A stretch of 64,000 nt of DNA, from contig CAXDII010000453.1 in assembly GCA_963989245.1 (NCBI GenBank), positions 248,001 through 312,000 on the forward strand. The letters run 5' to 3'. The notes under the pieces were generated by a model. That model saw only the letters and a program-made list of their open reading frames with translations. It was not told where the DNA came from and made no database searches. This DNA is from Nansenia antarctica. Its lineage: Eukaryota; Chordata; Actinopteri; Argentiniformes; Microstomatidae. Positions 24,090 to 37,100 of this stretch are shown here, one piece after another. Positions within the stretch are counted from its first letter, which is position 1. The number at the start of each line of letters is the position of its first letter. A program made the position numbers and the translations under genes.

Positions 24090-27000
24090 GTTGAATAATA
24101 CTATAATGTAACTCTAAATGACAATCAGAGCAACTTGAATTGCGTGTGTGCAGCCTTTTGCTCAAAAGTGATCAACGTTTCGTTTTCAGAGTCTCTTTTG
24201 ACAATCTCTTCGAGAGCTGTTTTCAGTCATTAACAGAGCTGTTCTGAAAGTGTCCAAGCGGCCTGTTCTTAGAGTAGACTGTTTTTTGCATTCGTTCTCA
24301 AGTTATATCAAACTATCAAAGTGTTGTTTTCTGCCTTTCACGAGCACATTTTGACTTGTTGTTGAATAATCCTATAATGTAACTCTAAATGACAATCAGA
24401 GCAACTTGAATTGCGTGTGTGCAGCCTTTTGCTCAAAAGTGATCAACGTTTCGTTTTCAGAGTCTCTTTTGACAATCTCTTCGAGAGCTGTTTTCAGTCA
24501 TTAACAGAGCTGTTCTGAAAGTGTCCAAGCGGCCTGTTCTTAGAGTGGACTGTTTTTTGCATTCGTTCTCAAGTTATATCAAACTATCAAAGTGTTGTTT
24601 TCTGCCTTTCACGAGCACATTTTGACTTGTTGTTGAATAATCCTATAATGTAACTCTAAATGACAATCAGAGCAACTTGAATTGCGTGTGTGCAGCCTTT
24701 TGCTCAAAAGTGATCAACGTTTCGTTTTCGGAGTCTCTTTTGACAATCTCTTCGAGAGCTGTTTTCAGTCATTAACAGAGCTGTTCTGAAAGTGTCCAAG
24801 CGGCCTGTTCTTAGAGTGGACTGTTTTTTGCATTCGTTCTCAAGTTATATCAAACTATCAAAGTGTTGTTTTCTGCCTTTCACGAGCACATTTTGACTTG
24901 TTGTTGAATAATCCTATAATGTAACTCTAAATGACAATCAGAGCAACTTGAATTGCGTGTGTGCAGCCTTTTGCTCAAAAGTGATCAACGTTTCGTTTTC
25001 GGAGTCTCTTTTGACAATCTCTTCGAGAGCTGTTTTCAGTCATTAACAGAGCTGTTCTGAAAGTGTCCAAGCGGCCTGTTCTTAGAGTGGACTGTTTTTT
25101 GCATTCGTTCTCAAGTTATATCAAACTATCAAAGTGTTGTTTTCTGCCTTTCACGAGCACATTTTGACTTGTTGTTGAATAATCCTATAATGTAACTCTA
25201 AATGACAATCAGAGCAACTTGAATTGCGTGTGTGCAGCCTTTTGCTCAAAAGTGATCAACGTTTCGTTTTCGGAGTCTCTTTTGACAATCTCTTCGAGAG
25301 CTGTTTTCAGTCATTAACAGAGCTGTTCTGAAAGTGTCCAAGCGGCCTGTTCTTAGAGTGGACTGTTTTTTGCATTCGTTCTCAAGTTATATCAAACTAT
25401 CAAAGTGTTGTTTTCTGCCTTTCACGAGCACATTTTGACTTGTTGTTGAATAATCCTATAATGTAACTCTAAATGACAATCAGAGCAACTTGAATTGCGT
25501 GTGTGCAGCCTTTTGCTCAAAAGTGATCAACGTTTCGTTTTCAGAGTCTCTTTTGACAATCTCTTCGAGAGCTGTTTTCAGTCATTAACAGAGCTGTTCT
25601 GAAAGTGTCCAAGCGGCCTGTTCTGAGAGTGGACTGTTTTTTGCATTCGTTCTCAAGTTATATCAAACTATCAAAGTGTTGTTTCTGCCTTTCACGAGCA
25701 CATTTTGACTTGTTGTTGAATAATCCTATAATGTAACTCTAAATGACAATCAGAGCAACTTGAATTGCGTGTGTGCAGCCTTTTGCTCAAAAGTGATCAA
25801 CGTTTCGTTTTCGGAGTCTCTTTTGACAATCTCTTCGAGAGCTGTTTTCAGTCATTAACAGAGCTGTTCTGAAAGTGTCCAAGCGGCCTGTTCTTAGAGT
25901 AGACTGTTTTTTGCATTCGTTCTCAAGTTATATCAAACTATCAAAGTGTTGTTTTCTGCCTTTCACGAGCACATTTTGACTTGTTGTTGAATAATCCTAT
26001 AATGTAACTCTAAATGACAATCAGAGCAACTTGAATTGCGTGTGTGCAGCCTTTTGCTCAAAAGTGATCAACGTTTCGTTTTCAGAGTCTCTTTTGACAA
26101 TCTCTTCGAGAGCTGTTTTCAGTCATTAACAGAGCTGTTCTGAAAGTGTCCAAGCGGCCTGTTCTTAGAGTAGACTGTTTTTTGCATTCGTTCTCAAGTT
26201 ATATCAAACTATCAAAGTGTTGTTTTCTGCCTTTCACGAGCACATTTTGACTTGTTGTTGAATAATCCTATAATGTAACTCTAAATGACAATCAGAGCAA
26301 CTTGAATTGCGTGTGTGCAGCCTTTTGCTCAAAAGTGATCAACGTTTCGTTTTCAGAGTCTCTTTTGACAATCTCTTCGAGAGCTGTTTTCAGTCATTAA
26401 CAGAGCTGTTCTGAAAGTGTCCAAGCGGCCTGTTCTTAGAGTGGACTGTTTTTTGCATTCGTTCTCAAGTTATATCAAACTATCAAAGTGTTGTTTTCTG
26501 CCTTTCACGAGCACATTTTGACTTGTTGTTGAATAATCCTATAATGTAACTCTAAATGACAATCAGAGCAACTTGAATTGCGTGTGTGCAGCCTTTTGCT
26601 CAAAAGTGATCAACGTTTCGTTTTCAGAGTCTCTTTTGACAATCTCTTCGAGAGCTGTTTTCAGTCATTAACAGAGCTGTTCTGAAAGTGTCCAAGCGGC
26701 CTGTTCTTAGAGTAGACTGTTTTTTGCATTCGTTCTCAAGTTATATCAAACTATCAAAGTGTTGTTTTCTGCCTTTCACGAGCACATTTTGACTTGTTGT
26801 TGAATAATCCTATAATGTAACTCTAAATGACAATCAGAGCAACTTGAATTGCGTGTGTGCAGCCTTTTGCTCAAAAGTGATCAACGTTTCGTTTTCAGAG
26901 TCTCTTTTGACAATCTCTTCGAGAGCTGTTTTCAGTCATTAACAGAGCTGTTCTGAAAGTGTCCAAGCGGCCTGTTCTTAGAGTGGACTGTTTTTTGCAT

Positions 27001-27337
27001 TCGTTCTCAAGTTATATCAAACTATCAAAGTGTTGTTTTCTGCCTTTCACGAGCACATTTTGACTTGTTGTTGAATAATCCTATAATGTAACTCTAAATG
27101 ACAATCAGAGCAACTTGAATTGCGTGTGTGCAGCCTTTTGCTCAAAAGTGATCAACGTTTCGTTTTCAGAGTCTCTTTTGACAATCTCTTCGAGAGCTGT
27201 TTTCAGTCATTAACAGAGCTGTTCTGAAAGTGTCCAAGCGGCCTGTTCTTAGAGTGGACTGTTTTTTGCATTCGTTCTCAAGTTATATCAAACTATCAAA
27301 GTGTTGTTTTCTGCCTTTCACGAGCACATTTTGACTT
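24090..27337. repeat. Units 90-101: loosely ordered block rich in R units
   Basis: Order: S, a, g, g, g, Q, g+R, a+R, a, a+R, a, a. The S unit at 24090 is not preceded by K, unlike most S units. The pair a+R/a is duplicated in tandem at 25983-26524 and 26525-27066 (542 bp each). R is otherwise mostly linked to S or L, so 25712, 25983 and 26525 are R monomers with an ordinary start. They may be exchange products between S- and normal-type units. Confidence 0.8.
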
Positions 27338-29776
27338 GTTGTTGAATAATCCTATAATGTAACTCTAAATGACAATCAGAGCAACTTGAATTGCGTGTGT
27401 GCAGCCTTTTGCTCAAAAGTGATCAACGTTTCGTTTTCAGAGTCTCTTTTGACAATCTCTTCGAGAGCTGTTTTCAGTCATTAACAGAGCTGTTCTGAAA
27501 GTGTCCAAGCGGCCTGTTCTTAGAGTGGACTGTTTTTTACATTCGTTCTCAAGTTATATCAAACTATCAAAGTGTTGTTTTCTGCCTTTCACGAGCACAT
27601 TTTGACTTGTTGTTGAATAATCCTATAATGTAACTCTAAATGACAATCAGAGCAACTTGAATTGCGTGTGTGCAGCCTTTTGCTCAAAAGTGATCAACGT
27701 TTCGTTTTCAGAGTCTCTTTTGACAATCTCTTCGAGAGCTGTTTTCAGTCATTAACAGAGATGTTCTGAAAGTGTCCAAGCGGCCTATTCTTAGAGTGGA
27801 CTGTTTTTTGCATTCGTTCTCAAGTTATATCAAACTATCAAAGTGTTGTTTTCTGCCTTTCACGAGCACATTTTGACTTGTTGTTGAATAATCCTATAAT
27901 GTAACTCTAAATGACAATCAGAGCAACTTGAATTGCGTGTGTGCAGCCTTTTGTTCAAAAGTGATCAACGTTTCGTTTTCGGAGTCTCTTTTGACAATCT
28001 CTTCGAGAGCTGTTTTCAGTCATTAACAGAGCTGTTCTGAAAGTGTCCAAGCGGCCTGTTCTTAGAGTGGACTGTTTTTTGCATTCGTTCTCAAGTTATA
28101 TCAAACTATCAAAGTGTTGTTTTCTGCCTTTCACGAGCACATTTTGACTTGTTGTTGAATAATCCTATAATGTAACTCTAAATGACAATCAGAGCAACTT
28201 GAATTGCGTGTGTGCAGCCTTTTGCTCAAAAGTGATCAACGTTTCGTTTTCGGAGTCTCTTTTGACAATCTCTTCGAGAGCTGTTTTCAGTCATTAACAG
28301 AGCTGTTCTGAAAGTGTCCAAGCGGCCTGTTCTTAGAGTGGACTGTTTTTTGCATTCGTTCTCAAGTTATATCAAACTATCAAAGTGTTGTTTTCTGCCT
28401 TTCACGAGCACATTTTGACTTGTTGTTGAATAATCCTATAATGTAACTCTAAATGACAATCAGAGCAACTTGAATTGCGTGTGTGCAGCCTTTTGCTCAA
28501 AAGTGATCAACGTTTCGTTTTCAGAGTCTCTTTTGACAATCTCTTCGAGAGCTGTTTTCAGTCATTAACAGAGCTGTTCTGAAGGTGTCCAAGCGGCCTG
28601 TTCTTAGAGTAGACTGTTTTTTGCATTCGTTCTCAAGTTATATCAAACTATCAAAGTGTTGTTTTCTGCCTTTCACGAGCACATTTTGACTTGTTGTTGA
28701 ATAATCCTATAATGTAACTCTAAATGACAATCAGAGCAACTTGAATTGCGTGTGTGCAGCCTTTTGCTCAAAAGTGATCAACGTTTCGTTTTCGGAGTCT
28801 CTTTTGACAATCTCTTCGAGAGCTGTTTTCAGTCATTAACAGAGCTGTTCTGAAAGTGTCCAAGCGGCCTGTTCTTAGAGTGGACTGTTTTTTGCATTCG
28901 TTCTCAAGTTATATCAAATTATCAAAGTGTTGTTTTCTGCCTTTCACGAGCACATTTTGACTTGTTGTTGAATAATCCTATAATGTAACTCTAAATGACA
29001 ATCAGAGCAACTTGAATTGCGTGTGTGCAGCCTTTTGCTCAAAAGTGATCAACGTTTCGTTTTCAGAGTCTCTTTTGACAATCTCTTCGAGAGCTGTTTT
29101 CAGTCATTAACAGAGCTGTTCTGAAAGTGTCCAAGCGGCCTGTTCTTAGAGTGGACTGTTTTTTGCATTCGTTCTCAAGTTATATCAAACTATCAAAGTG
29201 TTGTTTTCTGCCTTTCACGAGCACATTTTGACTTGTTGTTGAATAATCCTATAATGTAACTCTAAATGACAATCAGAGCAACTTGAATTGCGTGTGTGCA
29301 GCCTTTTGCTCAAAAGTGATCAACGTTTCGTTTTCAGAGTCTCTTTTGACAATCTCTTCGAGAGCTGTTTTCAGTCATTAACAGAGCTGTTCTGAAAGTG
29401 TCCAAGCGGCCTGTTCTTAGAGTGGACTGTTTTTTACATTCGTTCTCAAGTTATATCAAACTATCAAAGTGTTGTTTTCTGCCTTTCACGAGCACATTTT
29501 GACTTGTTGTTGAATAATCCTATAATGTAACTCTAAATGACAATCAGAGCAACTTGAATTGCGTGTGTGCAGCCTTTTGCTCAAAAGTGATCAACGTTTC
29601 GTTTTCAGAGTCTCTTTTGACAATCTCTTCGAGAGCTGTTTTCAGTCATTAACAGAGATGTTCTGAAAGTGTCCAAGCGGCCTATTCTTAGAGTGGACTG
29701 TTTTTTGCATTCGTTCTCAAGTTATATCAAACTATCAAAGTGTTGTTTTCTGCCTTTCACGAGCACATTTTGACTT
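27338..29776. repeat. 7-mer family, first part: Y-M-T-g-R*-g-a-Y-M
   Basis: Units 102-110. Y-M-T at 27338-28150 is followed by g, then R with the rare A163G (28422), g with private C227T (28693), a, and again Y-M at 29235-29776. The period of seven units is 1897 bp (27338 to 29235; 27880 to 29777). The T-g-R(A163G) core is the signature of this family. Confidence 0.85.
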
Positions 29777-31675
29777 GTTGTTGAATAATCCTATAATGTA
29801 ACTCTAAATGACAATCAGAGCAACTTGAATTGCGTGTGTGCAGCCTTTTGTTCAAAAGTGATCAACGTTTCGTTTTCGGAGTCTCTTTTGACAATCTCTT
29901 CGAGAGCTGTTTTCAGTCATTAACAGAGCTGTTCTGAAAGTGTCCAAGCGGCCTGTTCTTAGAGTGGACTGTTTTTTGCATTCGTTCTCAAGTTATATCA
30001 AACTATCAAAGTGTTGTTTTCTGCCTTTCACGAGCACATTTTGACTTGTTGTTGAATAATCCTATAATGTAACTCTAAATGACAATCAGAGCAACTTGAA
30101 TTGCGTGTGTGCAGCCTTTTGCTCAAAAGTGATCAACGTTTCGTTTTCGGAGTCTCTTTTGACAATCTCTTCGAGAGCTGTTTTCAGTCATTAACAGAGC
30201 TGTTCTGAAAGTGTCCAAGCGGCCTGTTCTTAGAGTGGACTGTTTTTTGCATTCGTTCTCAAGTTATATCAAACTATCAAAGTGTTGTTTTCTGCCTTTC
30301 ACGAGCACATTTTGACTTGTTGTTGAATAATCCTATAATGTAACTCTAAATGACAATCAGAGCAACTTGAATTGCGTGTGTGCAGCCTTTTGCTCAAAAG
30401 TGATCAACGTTTCGTTTTCAGAGTCTCTTTTGACAATCTCTTCGAGAGCTGTTTTCAGTCATTAACAGAGCTGTTCTGAAGGTGTCCAAGCGGCCTGTTC
30501 TTAGAGTAGACTGTTTTTTGCATTCGTTCTCAAGTTATATCAAACTATCAAAGTGTTGTTTTCTGCCTTTCACGAGCACATTTTGACTTGTTGTTGAATA
30601 ATCCTATAATGTAACTCTAAATGACAATCAGAGCAACTTGAATTGCGTGTGTGCAGCCTTTTGCTCAAAAGTGATCAACGTTTCGTTTTCGGAGTCTCTT
30701 TTGACAATCTCTTCGAGAGCTGTTTTCAGTCATTAACAGAGCTGTTCTGAAAGTGTCCAAGCGGCCTGTTCTTAGAGTGGACTGTGTTTTTTGCATTCGT
30801 TCTCAAGTTATATCAAACTATCAAAGTGTTGTTTTCTGCCTTTCACGAGCACATTTTGACTTGTTGTTGAATAATCCAATAATGTAACTCTAAATGACAA
30901 TCAGAGCAACTTGAATTGCGTGTGTGCAGCCTTTTGCTCAAAAGTGATCAACGTTTCGTTTTCAGAGTCTCTTTTGACAATCTCTTCGAGAGCTGTTTTC
31001 AGTCATTAACAGAGCTGTTCTGAAAGTGTCCAAGCGGCCTGTTCTTAGAGTGGACTGTTTTTTGCATTCGTTCTCAAGTTATATCAAACTATCAAAGTGT
31101 TGTTTTCTGCCTTTCACGAGCACATTTTGACTTGTTGTTGAATAATCCTATAATGTAACTCTAAATGACAATCAGAGCAACTTGAATTGCGTGTGTGCAG
31201 CCTTTTGCTCAAAAGTGATCAACGTTTCGTTTTCAGAGTCTCTTTTGACAATCTCTTCGAGAGCTGTTTTCAGTCATTAACAGAGCTGTTCTGAAAGTGT
31301 CCAAGCGGCCTGTTCTTAGAGTGGACTGTTTTTTGCATTCGTTCTCAAGTTATATCAAACTATCAAAGTGTTGTTTTCTGCCTTTCACGAGCACATTTTG
31401 ACTTGTTGTTGAATAATACTATAATGTAACTCTAAATGACAATCAGAGCAACTTGAATTGCGTGTGTGCAGCCTTTTGCTCAAAAGTGATCAACGTTTCG
31501 TTTTCAGAGTCTCTTTTGACAATCTCTTCGAGAGCTGTTTTCAGTCATTAACAGAGCTGTTCTGAAAGTGTCCAAGCGGCCTGTTCTTAGAGTGGACTGT
31601 TTTTTGCATTCGTTCTCAAGTTATATCAAACTATCAAAGTGTTGTTTTCTGCCTTTCACGAGCACATTTTGACTT
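29777..31675. repeat. 7-unit HOR (1899 bp), copy with T16A and L
   Basis: Units 111-117: T, g, R with A163G, I, a with T16A, a, L. Length is 7 x 271 plus 2 for the GT insertion in unit 114 (30590). T16A (30863) changes the TATAAT-like string near the monomer start and is found only here and in the next copy. The L unit at 31405 lacks R, unlike the other five L units. Confidence 0.88.
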
Positions 31676-33574
31676 GTTGTTGAATAATCCTATAATGTAA
31701 CTCTAAATGACAATCAGAGCAACTTGAATTGCGTGTGTGCAGCCTTTTGTTCAAAAGTGATCAACGTTTCGTTTTCGGAGTCTCTTTTGACAATCTCTTC
31801 GAGAGCTGTTTTCAGTCATTAACAGAGCTGTTCTGAAAGTGTCCAAGCGGCCTGTTCTTAGAGTGGACTGTTTTTTGCATTCGTTCTCAAGTTATATCAA
31901 ACTATCAAAGTGTTGTTTTCTGCCTTTCACGAGCACATTTTGACTTGTTGTTGAATAATCCTATAATGTAACTCTAAATGACAATCAGAGCAACTTGAAT
32001 TGCGTGTGTGCAGCCTTTTGCTCAAAAGTGATCAACGTTTCGTTTTCGGAGTCTCTTTTGACAATCTCTTCGAGAGCTGTTTTCAGTCATTAACAGAGCT
32101 GTTCTGAAAGTGTCCAAGCGGCCTGTTCTTAGAGTGGACTGTTTTTTGCATTCGTTCTCAAGTTATATCAAACTATCAAAGTGTTGTTTTCTGCCTTTCA
32201 CGAGCACATTTTGACTTGTTGTTGAATAATCCTATAATGTAACTCTAAATGACAATCAGAGCAACTTGAATTGCGTGTGTGCAGCCTTTTGCTCAAAAGT
32301 GATCAACGTTTCGTTTTCAGAGTCTCTTTTGACAATCTCTTCGAGAGCTGTTTTCAGTCATTAACAGAGCTGTTCTGAAGGTGTCCAAGCGGCCTGTTCT
32401 TAGAGTAGACTGTTTTTTGCATTCGTTCTCAAGTTATATCAAACTATCAAAGTGTTGTTTTCTGCCTTTCACGAGCACATTTTGACTTGTTGTTGAATAA
32501 TCCTATAATGTAACTCTAAATGACAATCAGAGCAACTTGAATTGCGTGTGTGCAGCCTTTTGCTCAAAAGTGATCAACGTTTCGTTTTCGGAGTCTCTTT
32601 TGACAATCTCTTCGAGAGCTGTTTTCAGTCATTAACAGAGCTGTTCTGAAAGTGTCCAAGCGGCCTGTTCTTAGAGTGGACTGTGTTTTTTGCATTCGTT
32701 CTCAAGTTATATCAAACTATCAAAGTGTTGTTTTCTGCCTTTCACGAGCACATTTTGACTTGTTGTTGAATAATCCAATAATGTAACTCTAAATGACAAT
32801 CAGAGCAACTTGAATTGCGTGTGTGCAGCCTTTTGCTCAAAAGTGATCAACGTTTCGTTTTCAGAGTCTCTTTTGACAATCTCTTCGAGAGCTGTTTTCA
32901 GTCATTAACAGAGCTGTTCTGAAAGTGTCCAAGCGGCCTGTTCTTAGAGTGGACTGTTTTTTGCATTCGTTCTCAAGTTATATCAAACTATCAAAGTGTT
33001 GTTTTCTGCCTTTCACGAGCACATTTTGACTTGTTGTTGAATAATCCTATAATGTAACTCTAAATGACAATCAGAGCAACTTGAATTGCGTGTGTGCAGC
33101 CTTTTGCTCAAAAGTGATCAACGTTTCGTTTTCAGAGTCTCTTTTGACAATCTCTTCGAGAGCTGTTTTCAGTCATTAACAGAGCTGTTCTGAAAGTGTC
33201 CAAGCGGCCTGTTCTTAGAGTGGACTGTTTTTTGCATTCGTTCTCAAGTTATATCAAACTATCAAAGTGTTGTTTTCTGCCTTTCACGAGCACATTTTGA
33301 CTTGTTGTTGAATAATACTATAATGTAACTCTAAATGACAATCAGAGCAACTTGAATTGCGTGTGTGCAGCCTTTTGCTCAAAAGTGATCAACGTTTCGT
33401 TTTCAGAGTCTCTTTTGACAATCTCTTCGAGAGCTGTTTTCAGTCATTAACAGAGCTGTTCTGAAAGTGTCCAAGCGGCCTGTTCTTAGAGTAGACTGTT
33501 TTTTGCATTCGTTCTCAAGTTATATCAAACTATCAAAGTGTTGTTTTCTGCCTTTCACGAGCACATTTTGACTT
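31676..33574. repeat. 7-unit HOR (1899 bp), second copy
   Basis: Units 118-124: T, g, R with A163G, I, a with T16A (32762), a, L+R. It repeats the previous copy marker for marker, except that the last unit (33304) also has G190A. Unit 118 is a T unit preceded by L rather than by M, which marks the exchange point that made this tandem copy. Confidence 0.88.
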
Positions 33575-36500
33575 GTTGTTGAATAATCCTATAATGTAAC
33601 TCTAAATGACAATCAGAGCAACTTGAATTGCGTGTGTGCAGCCTTTTGCTCAAAAGTGATCAACGTTTCGTTTTCGGAGTCTCTTTTGACAATCTCTTCG
33701 AGAGCTGTTTTCAGTCATTAACAGAGCTGTTCTGAAAGTGTCCAAGCGGCCTGTTCTTAGAGTGGACTGTGTTTTTTGCATTCGTTCTCAAGTTATATCA
33801 AACTATCAAAGTGTTGTTTTCTGCCTTTCACGAGCACATTTTGACTTGTTGTTGAATAATCCTATAATGTAACTCTAAATGACAATCAGAGCAACTTGAA
33901 TTGCGTGTGTGCAGCCTTTTGCTCAAAAGTGATCAACGTTTCGTTTTCAGAGTCTCTTTTGACAATCTCTTCGAGAGCTGTTTTCAGTCATTAACAGAGC
34001 TGTTCTGAAAGTGTCCAAGCGGCCTGTTCTTAGAGTGGACTGTTTTTTGCATTCGTTCTCAAGTTATATCAAACTATCAAAGTGTTGTTTTCTGCCTTTC
34101 ACGAGCACATTTTGACTTGTTGTTGAATAATCCTATAATGTAACTCTAAATGACAATCAGAGCAACTTGAATTGCGTGTGTGCAGCCTTTTGCTCAAAAG
34201 TGATCAACGTTTCGTTTTCAGAGTCTCTTTTGACAATCTCTTCGAGAGCTGTTTTCAGTCATTAACAGAGCTGTTCTGAAAGTGTCCAAGCGGCCTGTTC
34301 TTAGAGTGGACTGTTTTTTGCATTCGTTCTCAAGTTATATCAAACTATCAAAGTGTTGTTTTCTGCCTTTCACGAGCACATTTTGACTTGTTGTTGAATA
34401 ATCCTATAATGTAACTCTAAATGACAATCAGAGCAACTTGAATTGCGTGTGTGCAGCCTTTTGCTCAAAAGTGATCAACGTTTCGTTTTCGGAGTCTCTT
34501 TTGACAATCTCTTCGAGAGCTGTTTTCAGTCATTAACAGAGCTGTTCTGAAAGTGTCCAAGCGGCCTGTTCTTAGAGTGGACTGTGTTTTTTGCATTCGT
34601 TCTCAAGTTATATCAAACTATCAAAGTGTTGTTTTCTGCCTTTCACGAGCACATTTTGACTTGTTGTTGAATAATCCTATAATGTAACTCTAAATGACAA
34701 TCAGAGCAACTTGAATTGCGTGTGTGCAGCCTTTTGCTCAAAAGTGATCAACGTTTCGTTTTCAGAGTCTCTTTTGACAATCTCTTCGAGAGCTGTTTTC
34801 AGTCATTAACAGAGCTGTTCTGAAAGTGTCCAAGCGGCCTGTTCTTAGAGTGGACTGTTTTTTGCATTCGTTCTCAAGTTATATCAAACTATCAAAGTGT
34901 TGTTTTCTGCCTTTCACGAGCACATTTTGACTTGTTGTTGAATAATCCTATAATGTAACTCTAAATGACAATCAGAGCAACTTGAATTGCGTGTGTGCAG
35001 CCTTTTGCTCAAAAGTGATCAACGTTTCGTTTTCAGAGTCTCTTTTGACAATCTCTTCGAGAGCTGTTTTCAGTCATTAACAGAGCTGTTCTGAAAGTGT
35101 CCAAGCGGCCTGTTCTTAGAGTAGACTGTTTTTTGCATTCGTTCTCAAGTTATATCAAACTATCAAAGTGTTGTTTTCTGCCTTTCACGAGCACATTTTG
35201 ACTTGTTGTTGAATAATCCTATAATGTAACTCTAAATGACAATCAGAGCAACTTGAATTGCGTGTGTGCAGCCTTTTGCTCAAAAGTGATCAACGTTTCG
35301 TTTTCAGAGTCTCTTTTGACAATCTCTTCGAGAGCTGTTTTCAGTCATTAACAGAGCTGTTCTGAAAGTGTCCAAGCGGCCTGTTCTTAGAGTGGACTGT
35401 TTTTTGCATTCGTTCTCAAGTTATATCAAACTATCAAAGTGTTGTTTTCTGCCTTTCACGAGCACATTTTGACTTGTTGTTGAATAATCCTATAATGTAA
35501 CTCTAAATGACAATCAGAGCAACTTGAATTGCGTGTGTGCAGCCTTTTGCTCAAAAGTGATCAACGTTTCGTTTTCGGAGTCTCTTTTGACAATCTCTTC
35601 GAGAGCTGTTTTCAGTCATTAACAGAACTGTTCTGAAAGTGTCCAAGCGGCCTGTTCTTAGAGTGGACTGTTTTTTGCATTCGTTCTCAAGTTATATCAA
35701 ACTATCAAAGTGTTGTTTTCTGCCTTTCACGAGCACATTTTGACTTGTTGTTGAATAATACTATAATGTAACTCTAAATGACAATCAGAGCAACTTGAAT
35801 TGCGTGTGTGCAGCCTTTTGCTCAAAAGTGATCAACGTTTCGTTTTCAGAGTCTCTTTTGACAATCTCTTCGAGAGCTGTTTTCAGTCATTAACAGAGCT
35901 GTTCTGAAAGTGTCCAAGCGGCCTGTTCTTAGAGTAGACTGTTTTTTGCATTCGTTCTCAAGTTATATCAAACTATCAAAGTGTTGTTTTCTGCCTTTCA
36001 CGAGCACATTTTGACTTGTTGTTGAATAATCCTATAATGTAACTCTAAATGACAATCAGAGCAACTTGAATTGCGTGTGTGCAGCCTTTTGCTCAAAAGT
36101 GATCAACGTTTCGTTTTCGGAGTCTCTTTTGACAATCTCTTCGAGAGCTGTTTTCAGTCATTAACAGAGCTGTTCTGAAAGTGTCCAAGCGGCCTGTTCT
36201 TAGAGTGGACTGTGTTTTTTGCATTCGTTCTCAAGTTATATCAAACTATCAAAGTGTTGTTTTCTGCCTTTCACGAGCACATTTTGACTTGTTGTTGAAT
36301 AATCCTATAATGTAACTCTAAATGACAATCAGAGCAACTTGAATTGCGTGTGTGCAGCCTTTTGCTCAAAAGTGATCAACGTTTCGTTTTCAGAGTCTCT
36401 TTTGACAATCTCTTCGAGAGCTGTTTTCAGTCATTAACAGAGCTGTTCTGAAAGTGTCCAAGCGGCCTGTTCTTAGAGTGGACTGTTTTTTGCATTCGTT

Positions 36501-37100
36501 CTCAAGTTATATCAAACTATCAAAGTGTTGTTTTCTGCCTTTCACGAGCACATTTTGACTTGTTGTTGAATAATCCTATAATGTAACTCTAAATGACAAT
36601 CAGAGCAACTTGAATTGCGTGTGTGCAGCCTTTTGCTCAAAAGTGATCAACGTTTCGTTTTCAGAGTCTCTTTTGACAATCTCTTCGAGAGCTGTTTTCA
36701 GTCATTAACAGAGCTGTTCTGAAAGTGTCCAAGCGGCCTGTTCTTAGAGTGGACTGTTTTTTGCATTCGTTCTCAAGTTATATCAAACTATCAAAGTGTT
36801 GTTTTCTGCCTTTCACGAGCACATTTTGACTTGTTGAATAATACTATAATGTAACTCTAAATGACAATCAGAGCAACTTGAATTGCGTGTGTGCAGCCTT
36901 TTGCTCAAAAGTGATCAACGTTTCGTTTTCAGAGTCTCTTTTGACAATCTCTTCGAGAGCTGTTTTCAGTCATTAACAGAGCTGTTCTGAAAGTGTCCAA
37001 GCGGCCTGTTCTTAGAGTAGACTGTTTTTTGCATTCGTTCTCAAGTTATATCAAACTATCAAAGTGTTGTTTTCTGCCTTTCACGAGCACATTTTGACTT
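33575..37100. repeat. Units 125-137: rearranged I/R/k/L segments
   Basis: Order: I, a, a, I, a, R, a, k, L+R, I, a, a, S+R. The trimer I-a-a (33575-34389) is followed by another I unit at 34390, the only I not preceded by an R unit. From 34934 onward the order R-a-k-L-I-a-a-S resembles the 17-mers at 49281 and 53889, but with the I unit after R missing and with a, a, K missing before S. I read it as a deleted relative of those 17-mers. Confidence 0.8.
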
